This document shows positions 1-12,400 of a DNA stretch of 64,000 nucleotides, in pieces. Each line of letters opens with the position of its first letter. The stretch's first letter is position 1. The position numbers and the translations under genes were made by a program. Under the pieces are notes generated by a model. The model ran no database searches. It was not told the DNA's origin and was given only the letters and a program-made list of their open reading frames with translations. Location: NCBI GenBank assembly GCA_935421135.1, contig OW285192.1, forward strand, positions 11,115,501 to 11,179,500, in the 5' to 3' direction. The stretch comes from Bugulina stolonifera. Its lineage: Eukaryota > Bryozoa > Gymnolaemata > Cheilostomatida > Bugulidae.

Positions 1-131
1 TGTTTGATCTGTGAGACTGAATGCTCTGTATCTATAGCTACTATCGTCTTACTTGTACCTGTAGTATATGTTATAATATATGAACTATTCATGTTACCTG
101 CTCTACTCCCTTCTACTTCCACTTAAACCAT

Positions 132-2123
132 TTATTTCATGCCCTGAAGGATGGAGAAGAGTATGACTGCCAAGAGGTGCTTCCTTCTATGACTCATCAA
201 TGGGAGAAATATCAGGAAAATTGTGTCAGCGTCTTTACAAAAGCTGCCCAATACTGGAGTGGATCAGGTGTATGATTAGATAATATGGTCTGTTGGAACC
301 CAGGCTACCATACTTGAACATTATGCTGTTATAGTTTGAATTCTCTGAAATCAACTTACACGTTGGGTTTCTTAGTTCCAGGATCATTTCCTCTAGTCTC
401 TTAACGCCTAGTCTAATTCTCAAGTCCATTTTCAGAGTTTTTTCTGTTTCCAATGAAACCGATGATGCAGTATCGACATCATCGGACAACTCCAGTTCTT
501 CATCGGTTCCGACAGCTTCATGGTCACCAGCTACAAATCATCACATAAACACCAACATTGGTTCAGTTTACAATAGAAGACTATTGGTTAAATTCAGTTG
601 ATTTATAAGTTGTAATGCAGAATTCTGAGCACATAGTGGGACTGACAGATTTCTTTAAAAAATAATGACAGCCTAATATTATTTTAATAAAACCTGTAGG
701 TTCAAGTATGTTTATATGGACAGATAGAGCAGTATTGGGACAGGACGCAACATCTAAAAGATTTGGAATATTTATATATTATAATAATATAATAATAATA
801 TAGTATACTTACATATAAACTCTCCCTGATTTGGCTGTAACTTTTGTTCCTGTTTCTCAACCACCTCATGACATTCCACATCCGTTCTCTGGATTGTCTT
901 TCCTTCCAATGAAGATGTTGATGGTTCTTGAGCGGTATTTGGTGACTTCAAATCCTCGTTCTGTTTACGAGCATCATCGTCACCATCTACTAAGTAAAAC
1001 ATGCACTTGCCTGACATCATGGTCGTATTAAATGGACCTAATAATTATACATAACAATTATGATAACTACTCTGTATAAATATTCCTCCATAGTACACCA
1101 GTAAAGTCTAGCTTATAAGGATAAATGTAACTAAATTGACTACTTTTGCTCGTAGCAGTATTATCTGCTTCTCCATGAGTTTAACCGATTCGAAAAACAA
1201 TCCAAGAGATAAAATACATGACTTACCAATAATACTTTCCAAGTCCTTACTCATCCTATTCCTCACACTCTCTCCCTTTGGTATTTGTTGTAAGGTCACA
1301 AGTGCATCGGCATCGTCAGCATCACATGTTTCACCAGATCGTCTTCTCCTACCTACTATATAACAATAGAGAACGTTGGTGAATGCCGTATAGGATGATG
1401 CAGTGAATATCTCTGTAATCATATGACAGTCAGCAATTCTACTTACTAATCCAGCACGAAGCAGTGATTATAATCAACCACTAGATTATTAATAATAATA
1501 TGATACATGTCTACAAATAAATTTAGTAGTTTACCTGGTAGACAGGCCGCGAACTTTGAACCCAGATTGGCGAGCATTCTCCGTATAGGGTTAGCAGTGG
1601 TGTGGAGTTTCACCTTCACAGGTCTCATGCTACTTGTGGGTGGTGAAGTCTCCATTTCCATATTTGTAGCAGCACTGTGTAGTTTCACTTTAGAGCAGTC
1701 ACCTGTTTCCTTAACCGGCTGTACTACTGGAAATGATCGAGACTCCAGTATGGCTGCAGTAACTACATTTCTTTCCAGTTTAGAACCTCTTGCCATTGGC
1801 TCCTCTTTAGCGTTGGCAGCCATGGCAGGTTCCTGGATAGCCTGTTCTGGTTCATCAATAAGAACTTTAACTCTGGTGTCTTCCAAAATAGGCACGGCTG
1901 AAGAAGTAGACTGAATCGGGGCATCCAGTTCCTGTGGTTTCACTTTAATATTAGGAGTGCTGATATTCTTATTCTCTCTGGTATTACCACTCGGTTTTGA
2001 TCTCTCAAATTCACTTGCGCAGGGGAGACCATCTTTAAACAGTCTTCTTTTAGCATCATTTACAACTCCCTTCATCCTCAAATATTTTAGTTCCTCAGCG
2101 ATATCTCCGTTTATAGCAGACAT
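132..2123 (-). CDS. Unrecognised Ser/Glu-rich protein, multi-exon, 3' end uncertain
   Basis: I do not recognise the family. The start ATG is at 2123 (MSAINGDIAEELKYLRMKG). Exons that keep one frame through canonical GT-AG junctions are 1535-2123, 1227-1352, 813-986 and 360-530; all their introns are phase 1. The protein is hydrophilic, rich in Ser, Glu, Lys and Pro, with no signal peptide and no domain I can name. A short amphipathic stretch (RIRLGVKRLEEMILELR) lies near the end. Three endings are possible: splicing to an exon 253-132 whose TAA overlaps an AATAAA (about 393 aa in total, hydrophobic tail), reading through the 360 donor to a TAA at 235, or another exon outside the window. The exon chain to 360 is well supported; function and terminus are not. 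Confidence 0.6.
150..275 (+). CDS. Possible terminal exon of a plus-strand gene entering from the left
   Basis: After a TTTCATGCCCTGAAG acceptor-like site, a frame runs about 41 codons to a TGA at 273-275. The predicted peptide is protein-like, with several Trp, Tyr and Glu (for example HQWEKYQENC and AAQYWSGSG). It is antisense to the candidate last exon of the minus-strand gene, so at most one of the two is likely to be coding. No AATAAA lies close downstream on this strand. I cannot assign a family. Confidence 0.25.
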   Translation, partial: DGEEYDCQEVLPSMTHQWEKYQENCVSVFTKAAQYWSGSGV

Positions 2124-3279
2124 CTTGATTCACTCAGAAATACGTTGTCAACATAAACACAATGTTGTGTCATTAACGCAAAGATTTGATTGTTAGCAGA
2201 ATGTCCTAGTGATACCCTTTTATACTATAAAATGTACTCGTGTTGCTAAGTTTTAATTGTTGATTGTTATGATGTTGATAATAATACCATGTGTGTGTTA
2301 GAAATTTGTGGCACCAATAAGTTCAACATCCATTGGCAGAAAGTCCATAATTATATGATTGTTATAGCTAGGTTTAGACCTTACATACAATGCATTATAT
2401 TCGTCATATCACATGAGTTATGTACAAACATGTAATTTTTCATAACATAAACTTAATAAATATATTAATGTATATTACTAAAGTTTTCTGTGGTCATGCA
2501 TAATGGACCTGCCCATGTTCCATTTCAACTGATCTTTTTCCTAATTTCTTCTTATAATTTTGACCCTTTAGGTAAGCCTCGAAGAAAAGAAACCTAATAG
2601 TCAGCAAATAATGCAGTTTACTGAGTGGAGAGAGAACAACTCCATTGAAACATTTAATCAGAATCTCTGGATATGTGCAATCAACTGCCTCGCTAAGGAT
2701 ATTATTATTTGACATGGCCACCATGACTTCAGAATTTTATTCATCTTGCTTATAGGCAACAAACAGCAGTCTTTACAAAAGTCATGTCAGCTACCAATGG
2801 ATAAAATTCTGCCCTGAAGATTGAAAGTAGTCATATTGCAAGACTGGCTGGCTTTGCGAGAACTACGGTCTCTGTATGTAGATGAATTCAAACAATGTAG
2901 GCCGACATGCCGTGTTAGGACAAATCAAAGTTTTATTATTAACCATTTCTCAATCAAAAAAGCTGACAAAGTTGTGGTATAAGCAATGTGTATCCATAAA
3001 ATGGACAACCAGTTCCAGTTGAGGAACCCTTTCTTATGCACGACAGAGTTAATTGGTGCATATAGCGGGCATTTAGCACAGCATCAACGTCTTCAACAGC
3101 TACAAATCTGCTGATGGTTGGTTGTAAAACTTCATTAGATGGTGTACAACCAGTTTCTACCTCATAAAACAATCTAATTCAACAGACTGGTCCATACAAG
3201 TTGGATGTTTATAGATACAATAATATTATCTATGACTTATATGGTTTGTGAGGTTTTCTGTTTTGGTTTCTAAGCATGG
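2124..3279. other. Intergenic stretch, no supported gene
   Basis: This lies between the start of the left gene and the stop of the hydroxylysine kinase gene. Minus-strand open frames of 72-76 codons (3172-2954, 2724-2494) occur, but they show no splice context, homology or composition bias that would support them. The 2124-2480 part is AT-rich and presumably holds the promoter of the left gene. Confidence 0.5.
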
Positions 3280-6101
3280 TTAGCCAGAGAGCCATAGTTC
3301 TAGAACTTCCGAAGGAGGTCTGCTCCACAGTTCCTCAAGAGCCCTCCACCCTCCTTTCTGTGTGGTTAGGACGTAAGGATCTTTGCGTTGGGAGTAGTAA
3401 TGAAGACCAATTAGAAGTGACTGAACAAGACGTCCCGCTGTACAATAGTAAACCATTTCTAATTCCGTCTGTGACAGCTGACGTTTGGTGAGATAGCCAC
3501 GGAGGCAGCTGCCAGCTATTCCAATTGGATCATCGGCAGCGCATGTCATCATATACATCATATATATGCCGACATCAAATACCACTGAGTTGAAATCACA
3601 GTCATTGAAATCTATGATTCCACTTATTTTAGTTTCTCCATTAACAGTCTTGACTAGAATGTTCTGTTCATTGAAGTCTGCGTGAATAGGAGCTAAAACA
3701 AAACCCTCATATATTAACTGAGTAAATAAATTTTTTGTGCATTACAAAGACTCACATGTACATTTACTTACAGAACTTGGTGTGCAAAATAAAATTGGTC
3801 ATGGCCTGTATAACATACGCAACTCCTACTGGAATTCTTCTTGCCATGCACATGTAGCTCCAAAAATATAAAAAATATTCTATTGCTACTACATGCTAGT
3901 AACATTAATCTAGTCATGACTTTCATAGCCTCTTTGTCAAAAATGTACAAAAATTGAATTAAAACATTCTACACTACACTACCATTCCTACATTTGCAAT
4001 ACACACAACTTGTTTAACTAAAAAAGTACTTTACCACGCACATTTATGTTGAAAGTACGCCGCTACAAAAGAAAAGACCAAAAAATGTGCCACATAGGTT
4101 AGCGGTAGATTTACCTTGTGGAAGGGTAGAGATAACTCCTTGAAGGCTTTCCCACTTATCTAGCACCTCATTGGCTATTGCCCTCCTTTTTCCATCTTCC
4201 ACTAAATGTACAGAGCTCCTGACTTTTGGGAGAGAAGACAGGCTCCATATATAATTGCTTCTCGACAACTTCGTGTCAACGTGACCCTGAAGTTGTAATC
4301 GTATTACTGTATTGGGGCATTTTAGCAAAGTGCAAAACATCTTGGGATACAATAGAGCTTCCAATTACTGCACAGATGATCTAGAGGCTAGAGAGGGTAG
4401 ATTTTAGTAATAAAGTACAAATCACCTCTCATATAAATCATGTAAGGCTATGGTTCTATAATATTAGGTTGTTTCCTGCAAATGGTTTGTTGTACTGTTT
4501 ATATTGAGCAACGTCAGGAGGTTTACCAGTGCACATGGTAACTGATTAACATTTGAAAGAGACTCACCCATATGATGAGACCAAGCAAAATCTGGTATTT
4601 GTTGCTAACATCTCCAATACTAGCAATAAGAGTCAAATATAAAACAGTAATAAATATTAAATGATAACATGAACTCTGACCTCCATACAAAGGTGAAGGT
4701 CAGCAAGGAATACACCTCCTTTATAAACTATATCGGGGTTCACGTTGCTTCCATCTAGCGTGTTCCCTTCTATATACTCAAACAGTTGAATTAGGTGCAG
4801 ACGTGTAGACGTTTCATCACCTGCAACATTATTTCTTACATTACAACAGCAGTTCCTGCTAGGACTATTTATATGTGAAGGCACTACAAGAGGCTTCGAC
4901 AGAACGATTCCCCTGTTCATTGGCATCGCTTTATAGGCAGTGCTTAATACCAGTTCAACAACGGCCATGATCATTACCCAGTTAATAACCAAAGCTGATT
5001 TCTAATAAATTATAATAATAGCCGAACATAATATGGTGCACTGATTTCTTCTAGAATGAGGCTCAGTCAGCAGAGAATGAACAATATTGGTCTCTTGTGT
5101 AGCCAATTGGTTTCCAGCTTTTGTAAAAAGTTACCAGCATTCCATTCACCCTCTACTTCCACTGATGTAACATATCAGTAGACAGAATGATGCACATTAA
5201 TAAGCAATAAGTTAAAAACAGCTAACCTCCGCCATACTGATGGCTTCGATTCAATTCTAGTATATAAAACTCATAATCCTCTGTAGAGTAGTCGATACAA
5301 ATGTCAAAAATTTGGTCGCTTTTATCTGTCTATAAAATGTTAAAATGAACAGGGGAAACAGTGTACCTACTGTTGGTTAGGTTCTTCTCTCCACAGAGTT
5401 GTCCACTCTTCGTCCTTACAACCTTCGGGCATGGGATCCCTTTACAAGTTAAGTGCTCAAGCAGTTTCACTCTAGCATCTAAATGAAGAAATTCATGTAA
5501 TGAAAGTCATAAATATTCAATTATTCTGTATAAGACAAAGTACAGACAGATTACCCATAATGCATTGCAGATTTAATACTACACCAGCTGAACACTCACA
5601 GATTTGATCTGAATTTTTGCTGCTGTCCAGTGAATTGAATACTTTGAATACATATCCTAATTCACAGAGTTTTGTTTCAGCAGAATCTCCTTCACTGAGG
5701 TCTACAGTTATGTGGAAATTCTGATCTTCGTATCCATTTAGTTGTTTCACCGACAGTACCTACGATATAAGGCAAACAGACTAGTTAGCACGCAATGCTA
5801 ATAATATGTAATATGAGCTAGCATGAGATATTAGTCACCATCACATTACATGTATATAAGGATCAAACTTATTCGAGGTTAATTCTATTGGAAAAATCAA
5901 CTTGTAACTTGACTTGGCTTGGCAAGTGAGAACCTTCATCTACTATATGATTTATGAAATGGCCATAACCATAATGACCATAAGCCCATAACTTGGCAAA
6001 TACTGCATTCTACTCACCTTTAAACCGTAGATGGAGAAAACCAAATCATTAATAGCCTCTTTTGATAGCTTAGCCCGAGTTCCATCATAAGCATCAGCCA
6101 T
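3280..6101 (-). CDS. HYKK: Hydroxylysine kinase (AGPHD1/HYKK-like), 7 exons, 391 aa
   Basis: This family uses GTP to phosphorylate 5-hydroxy-L-lysine in lysine/collagen breakdown and has an aminoglycoside-phosphotransferase fold. Exons: 6018-6101, 5600-5759, 5371-5478, 5227-5325, 4681-4820, 4115-4286, 3280-3692; phases agree at every junction. Family landmarks are NGYEDQNFHITV near residue 40 (vertebrate SYDDQNFHV), the catalytic-loop motif HADFNEQN at about 258-265 (HGD in relatives, here HAD), the metal-binding IIDFND at about 280-285, and a C-terminus like that of vertebrate HYKK. The predicted length is slightly above the usual 370-375 aa. The excess sits mainly in exon 4 (about 33 residues), which I cannot align to the family; it uses the second of two adjacent AGs as acceptor. 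No signal peptide, so probably cytosolic. ATG at 6101 is the first in-frame Met. Confidence 0.92.
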
Positions 6102-7076
6102 TTCTCAATATTTAATAAAGAAATACACTGTATAGTTAACTACTAGCAGTCTCTCAGACTATTCTGTAAGTACATGTAAGCTGTACACTAACCTAGTCTC
6201 CCAATGCCCTGCAAAGAAAGCCCCAAGCATTCAGATGTTGACAATAACTGACCTCAAATTAGATACAATACACATTATACAAATTCCAGAGGGGTGGATT
6301 TAACTAAGTGCAGCAACTAGTAATTAAATGTAATTACTTACTATATAAAATAACAATAAGCTACCAACAATGCTCGTTGCTTATACATGTACAATGTACA
6401 TGTATATACTCAACTGATGCAAATATTTTGTACAACATTCTATATGGGATGATATATTACTGTACATGTTACAGTGGATACATGTATGTACTCATGCATA
6501 TGCATTATTATTTGTACACTGTTGTATATTATTATATCATACCTATTTGTGTTCTAACACATACATATAATATACATATACACTCTTTTCTACCTCCTTA
6601 ATTTTGTCTTGATTCATTTGTATATATAATGGCCGTGTGCATATATCATGCACAGCCATGTAAATTGGTTGTGATTATGTATATTGTATATACATGCACT
6701 ACACAGATATGCACGTTATGTATGTATATAAGAAGCTGCATATACGTACATGTACATGTACATTTACTAACGGCTTACATGAGGTTCAGGTTTGTAGGTC
6801 TGTATATTATAATAAGTTCAGATGGAAATGGAGTATGATACTTTCTTCCACTCCCTTTACTTACTCCTAGATAGAATTATGATGCATTCTGGGAAAGACC
6901 ACAACATTTCACACTTTACATTATATAATTGTACAGCAAGGACTAATTAGGGCCCAGTAAAAGTGGGTCACACTGCAGGTTGTATGCAACTCTGACTGCA
7001 ACTACAGAAGTAAGCTGCAACTAGTTGCATGCAAGTTGCAGTTGGAGTTGTATTACCAACTCAGACTCCGACACAT
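6102..7076. other. AT-rich intergenic DNA upstream of HYKK
   Basis: No gene seen. The stretch is rich in TATA- and TACATGTA-like runs (6380-6760), which create spurious Cys/Tyr-rich open frames. The first few hundred bases presumably include the HYKK promoter. From about 6960 a GCAACT/GTTGCA-rich segment leads into the inverted-repeat element that follows. Confidence 0.5.
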
Positions 7077-7355
7077 GCGTTTACACTGCTGCAATTCAAT
7101 GAAAACTATCGGAGGGCGACAAATTTTACAGCCAATAGAAACACGTGTATGTCTACATGTTGTTTCATTGGCTGTAGCTTTTGGCCACCCTCTCCGACCT
7201 GTCGCTTCAACCTGGCACTGCTGTATCGCTGCAACTCAGACCCCGATCCTGTTACAAGTGCAGACTCCGACAACGATTCATGTTCACACTACTCAGACTC
7301 CGACATTGCAACCTCAGACAGGTTGCACCAGACAAAATTGCAGCAGTGTAAACGC
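7077..7355. mobile_element. MITE-like inverted-repeat element with 20-bp perfect ends
   Basis: The sequence GCGTTTACACTGCTGCAATT at 7077-7096 is repeated exactly in inverted orientation at 7336-7355. A second nested inverted pair lies inside (CGGAGGGCGAC...GCCAATAGAAAC against GTTTCATTGGC...CTCTCCG, roughly 7108-7200). The element is 279 bp with no coding capacity, as expected for a non-autonomous DNA transposon. The true ends may lie further out, since GCAAC-rich sequence continues on the left. No clear target-site duplication was seen. Confidence 0.6.
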
Positions 7356-7922
7356 GCCTTAAAAGTAACACACAGCACACACATTGCACAGACACAGTTC
7401 ACCCCTCACCTAATAATCGCTCTTGCAAAAAGTTCATTTTACTGCCATGGGCTCTCTGAAGCTGCTGAATATAATTACATGTAGTCCTCTACTCAGTTGC
7501 ATAACCACATATATGTAAGGCAGTTTTAAGCATTCAAACCTTAGAAGAGTGCATGGCATACCACAAGCTCATAAAGGTTTAGTAATCACACTTAGTACAT
7601 TAGTCTACCGTGCCATGTCAATGGCCGGCATTAGTTTATTCATCGCATGTATGTAAAATGTAAGTACATTCTGTAATTTTAAGTAGAATAGCTGGCATCA
7701 GTTTATACATTGAAGGTATATCTTCTGTAAAATTCTGCTGACAACCCTCCCATTTGCTAGCAAAGATTGGTGAGTCTGTCTAGCATAGCAATGTTATCGA
7801 ATTTATGAACATCAGATTTCAAACAAAACCATGGACTGTGAGTATGAGTAATTTATTTATAAATCAGCTCAGAGTTTCGTTCAGAATAACATGGAGAGTT
7901 GGTCAATCCCAACATTATATAA
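7356..7922. other. Intergenic stretch, nothing recognised
   Basis: This lies between the MITE-like element and the stop codon of the large modular gene. No open frame, RNA or repeat is supported. It should contain the 3' UTR of the modular gene. Confidence 0.5.
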
Positions 7923-9411
7923 TTATCCCAGGATGGATCCCCAAAGAGAGCCTCCAGTCGTATCGGTGGGTAGCAGAGAACATGTGGTCGGAATATATGA
8001 GGAGGAGGTAGTGGACAACCAAGAGGATGAGAGGAGGTTGAGACGGCAGCAGAGAGAGCTACTTCCAACAACCACACCAGCTTTCTTCACATCAGGACAT
8101 GCTTTTGTGCTTCGAGTGATGGACACATCTATTGCGTCTGACACAGTCGCTCTTATCTGGTCGCACACAAAGTTGTCTACAAAAGCATAGCCATTGGTAT
8201 CATAATATAGCAATTTAAAACTATTGCCGCGTAGTTGGTCAATTGGTTATGTCTGGTGTGAGATTTACGGCACCATGATTTACATTACATGTTATATTAC
8301 TAACATTGATATGCTTGTAATATTGCAAACAGTCTGTAGTATAACAAACACACCATTTTATTTGGTTAATCACAAAACCTGTCTTTTGAAAAAATACTTA
8401 GTTTCTAATGTGCTCATTTTTACAGATAGGCCTGTGAGTAATGGATTGAATTGGGCTAATTGCAAATCATCTTACCCAAGCTGTTGGTGTACGGTGGCAC
8501 ATTAGAGGAGATGTGGGATTGACTACCATACCATGAGAGCTGGGTGCTCAACCCTTGCTTGAAATATCTGTTGCCTAAAATCCACAGACAAACACTACAA
8601 ATGTATCATCAGTTATTCTGAACAAAGGAAGTATATTATCCTGGCAGTGAATTTTCGAGTTAGATGCGGAAGTGGAGAAATTTGAGATAGCCTTTGTTCT
8701 TCGTCAAAAATGAAGCAGGAGAAGTTGTCTTCTCTATATTTCGCTGGTTGACTGCCCTTACCCCAAACTCCAACCACAAACAAAGACCTAAGGCTTTCCA
8801 AATTTCTCCACTACTGCACCTAACAGGAATTTTCACCTCACAGGTTCGCATTAATTCGGTAACACAGGCTAATATTTGTAGACATAATATTATGGACACC
8901 TACCAAGGTCCTCACAGATCTTATGACACTCTTGCATGGCAAGACCACAGCTCTGGCTGGCCGAGTTGTATTTGATATAGTAATCCTGAGAAGCCGTTTT
9001 GTCTTCACGGAATACTTTAAATAGCGGCCATGATTGTTTATAGCTGGGAGATGTAGAGGATATGGTCAGATTACATTGACATCTAAAACGATTACACAGA
9101 ACATAGACATTTAGTCGTTTAAATTTAACAGACGGAATTACTTCATCTCTGTGCTTAGCTTCTTACTACACTGACCATGCTCTAATAGAGGAACTAATGT
9201 ACATGTTCATAATAACTAAGAGTCCAGCAGTTTGTACAATAATAATATTACAGGTTCCTACGTAAATTACACACTATATTTTCCTACATACATCCATATC
9301 AATATTATAAAGAATAATAGACCATAATACCTATCTGTTTGTTGATAAGGGGAGCTTGTTACACCTCCTGTTTCAGTTGAGGTAATTAGTGGCTTTTCTG
9401 TGGATTTAGGG
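7923..9411 (-). other. 10-Cys module 4 with spacer (exons 16-19, C-terminus)
   Basis: Spacer exon 9331-9411 has TEKPLITSTET. Exon 8904-9082 has RCQCNL and CGLAMQECHKIC. Linker exon 8527-8574 is phase 1 at both ends. Terminal exon 7923-8176 has DNFVCDQ, KACPDV, SLCCRL and TTCSLL, then a short tail and a TAA at 7923-7925. This is the most divergent copy. Confidence 0.65.
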
Positions 9412-12400
9412 CTAAATGAAACAAAGCATACAATTCACATTTGTGGAAAGGGGGAAACAACTTTAGCCAATGTATAACATTTTGTGATATACAGTGTAAT
9501 TGTGTAGCACTTTGTAATATACAGTGTAATTGTATAAGATTTTGTTATATATAGTGTAATTGTATAACACTTTGTAATATACAGTGTAATTGTATACACT
9601 TTGTTATATACAGTGTAATTTTGTAGCAGCTATATTACATACACAAAGTGCACTTTTAAGTTTTCACTACATTACCTGAGAGCTATTTCAGTTTTAAGTA
9701 TTCAAGCCATTCGCCCAGGAGTCTCAAGTAGCTGACTTAAAGTGCTCAAGTCATTGAACAGGTGAGATCAAGTAGTTCAGGTTAAACAAGCACCTTACCT
9801 GGCACAGGTATAGTGGTAGGAACTCAAGAATGATGAAGAGCAACAGAAGTCGTCGCTGAGAGTTGCAGCCTTCCTATTGGCCGTCCAGTGTGAATTGCAG
9901 CTACGTGTATCATAGAAGACATCAAGAGAGGCATCATCGTCTGCACTCAGACTATGCAGGTGCTGCTCACACACATAATTACCTGCGAAATATTAGTTTT
10001 AACAATATTTATTTATCATAAATGCACGGTTAATACTACACTATGTAGCTGCTGTGCAAAGAGTATTGTTTGATAAGTAGTGGGTTGACTGAACCAATAG
10101 TGAACCATGAGATTACTGTGTTGCAACATATACACAATCACTTTAGATTTATACCCACACAAATATATATATAAACAGAATCCTTTTACTGTGCACAGAA
10201 CAAGAATGACTGGAACCTACCTAAAATCTGCCCTGAAGGTAGTCGAGAGTCTTTGGTCAAACGCTTCTTTGTGGCTGAAACAAGCAGAAACAATCTCATG
10301 TTTTACAAAGAAAACTTTCAATAAAGCCAGCCTCAAATATAGATGCTATTAATCACTGTTGTGGTCAACTGGTTTACAGTAAACCGTGGGCATAATATTA
10401 TATACATGTATAATTATCATTAGGAGTTATGCCCCCGCTGTCTGTGATGTTTATTCTGAAGTAAAGGAACGACAACTCCACTGCACATGGCTACTATTGT
10501 GAATTTTTCATATACAGTGAAGGACAAATGAATGTACAGTAGCAATTCTGAATGTCTGAATGCCACTTTGCCTAGAGCACTGGGGGGAGGTACGTAAGCA
10601 GCCATTTCATAGTTTTGCATTGGCCATTGCACAGTAAGATAGCAAAGTTCGATCATTAAATAAACAACTATTTGTTATACATTGTCTTTTTATACGCATG
10701 TAAATTAATTGCATTACGTGTAATATGTAATAACAACGATATAGTATAGTGCCATTTCGTTTGCATCTTTGTTTCATAGTTTATTAAAAGCGCACACCAA
10801 TCTCTACTGTTACATGTAGCTCTAATATTAAAATTTACCTTCCGTCCTGCAATAGGCTTCACACTGGCTGTTTGCCAATTGACAGTTCTCTGCAGCCACA
10901 GAGGTTGGTGGAATAAGGCTGTTAGCTGACAAATGACTAGTGTGTGTGATTCCAGAAAACAGGTTGTAGCTGAGCCCTATCTCACATTGGCACCTATATA
11001 AACCAATCATATACCTCTACTAAGCACCTTGTGGTCTAATGTCTAAGCCATTGCTAAATTTGAATTTCCACAATAAAAATATTTTCTGATGCTAGGTGTC
11101 TTCGCGACCTAAACTTCAGACCCAGGCCGATTTACAAAAATATTTTTCGGCACACATCCGTCACAGGGTCGCGAACACACCAGCCTGGGCCAAAAGTAAA
11201 ATCCTCATTTTCGCGCGAAGAAATCAGGTGTGCCGATGAGCTAGGGATGGTTTCATCAAGCCAGGCAAAATACCAGGCCAATAGCCCTCCTGACCTGGGT
11301 CGGGCAGCCATCTTATGATTTTTATTTGCGACCCAGGTTCGTCCAAGAGGTTGCGAAGACACCTGTTTACGTATGCTCTAGCTAGAAAATGTTTTTTATT
11401 TATCTATGTGTCATGTAAATACTCTCTAAAAGTTTGATATATATTTTACATGAGCTTTGCCAGCATAACTTACGGAACAGTAACTACACTCTTGACAGGA
11501 AGTGTGGTGGTAGTAGGCGGCAGTGTTGTTGTTGGCCGTACGGTAGTATCAAAATGCTGACAGTCAACATGCTTGTAGTGACCAGGGAGGGAACGAGCAC
11601 AGCAGAAGTCTGGATCTATCACTGCGGCTACTCGGTTGTCATAAAGAGAAGATGAACGTGTGGAGCAACTTCCTGCCTCATAGAACACATCTAATTGGGC
11701 GATGTGATTTGACTTGAGCTCCTCGTAGTGAGATTGGCACATGTAGTCGCCTACAAAGGATCAATTTGGTGATCTGAGAACTCTTTCACAATTACTAACT
11801 ATACAGTGTAGAAATGCAAAGAAACATGTTACGATATGACAGAAAAGATGACTGTTCAACTGTCCAATGCTCAATGCTGTACTCTTTGGTAGATACATGT
11901 ATGTTAGTAGCAATGTATATTAGATATATGTGACTTACCAAGAGAATATTTGAAACCTCTTGCTGAAGTCACCAAAGTTTTGCTTGTCATGTTCTTGTCT
12001 TGGACTAAAAGAGAAGCGTGGAATAGCAAGTCAAATACAGACATTGGTGCTGCATCAAGTTTGGTAGATGTACTGGTTGTATGAAAAATGATGATTGCAG
12101 AGATGGAATAGGGGGAGACAATGTGGGACTTGAAGTCGTCCCCACTTGCTAGACAGCTCCTTAGTGTATGTGGACTCAGCTAGTCATAGACTAAGAGTCT
12201 ATTACCAAGTGTCATTAACCAAGGTCATGGACACTTGGTTATAGACTACAGTATGTACACATTATGGTGCACATACTATCACTCTCTGTTGCATATGTAA
12301 ATTAGTAAGTTAAACTTGCTCGTCTTAGAATCTAGTGTGCTGAGTTATATACAAGATCAGAAGGCTCAATACTACTTGTATACTAAACAGCTTTACCGTA

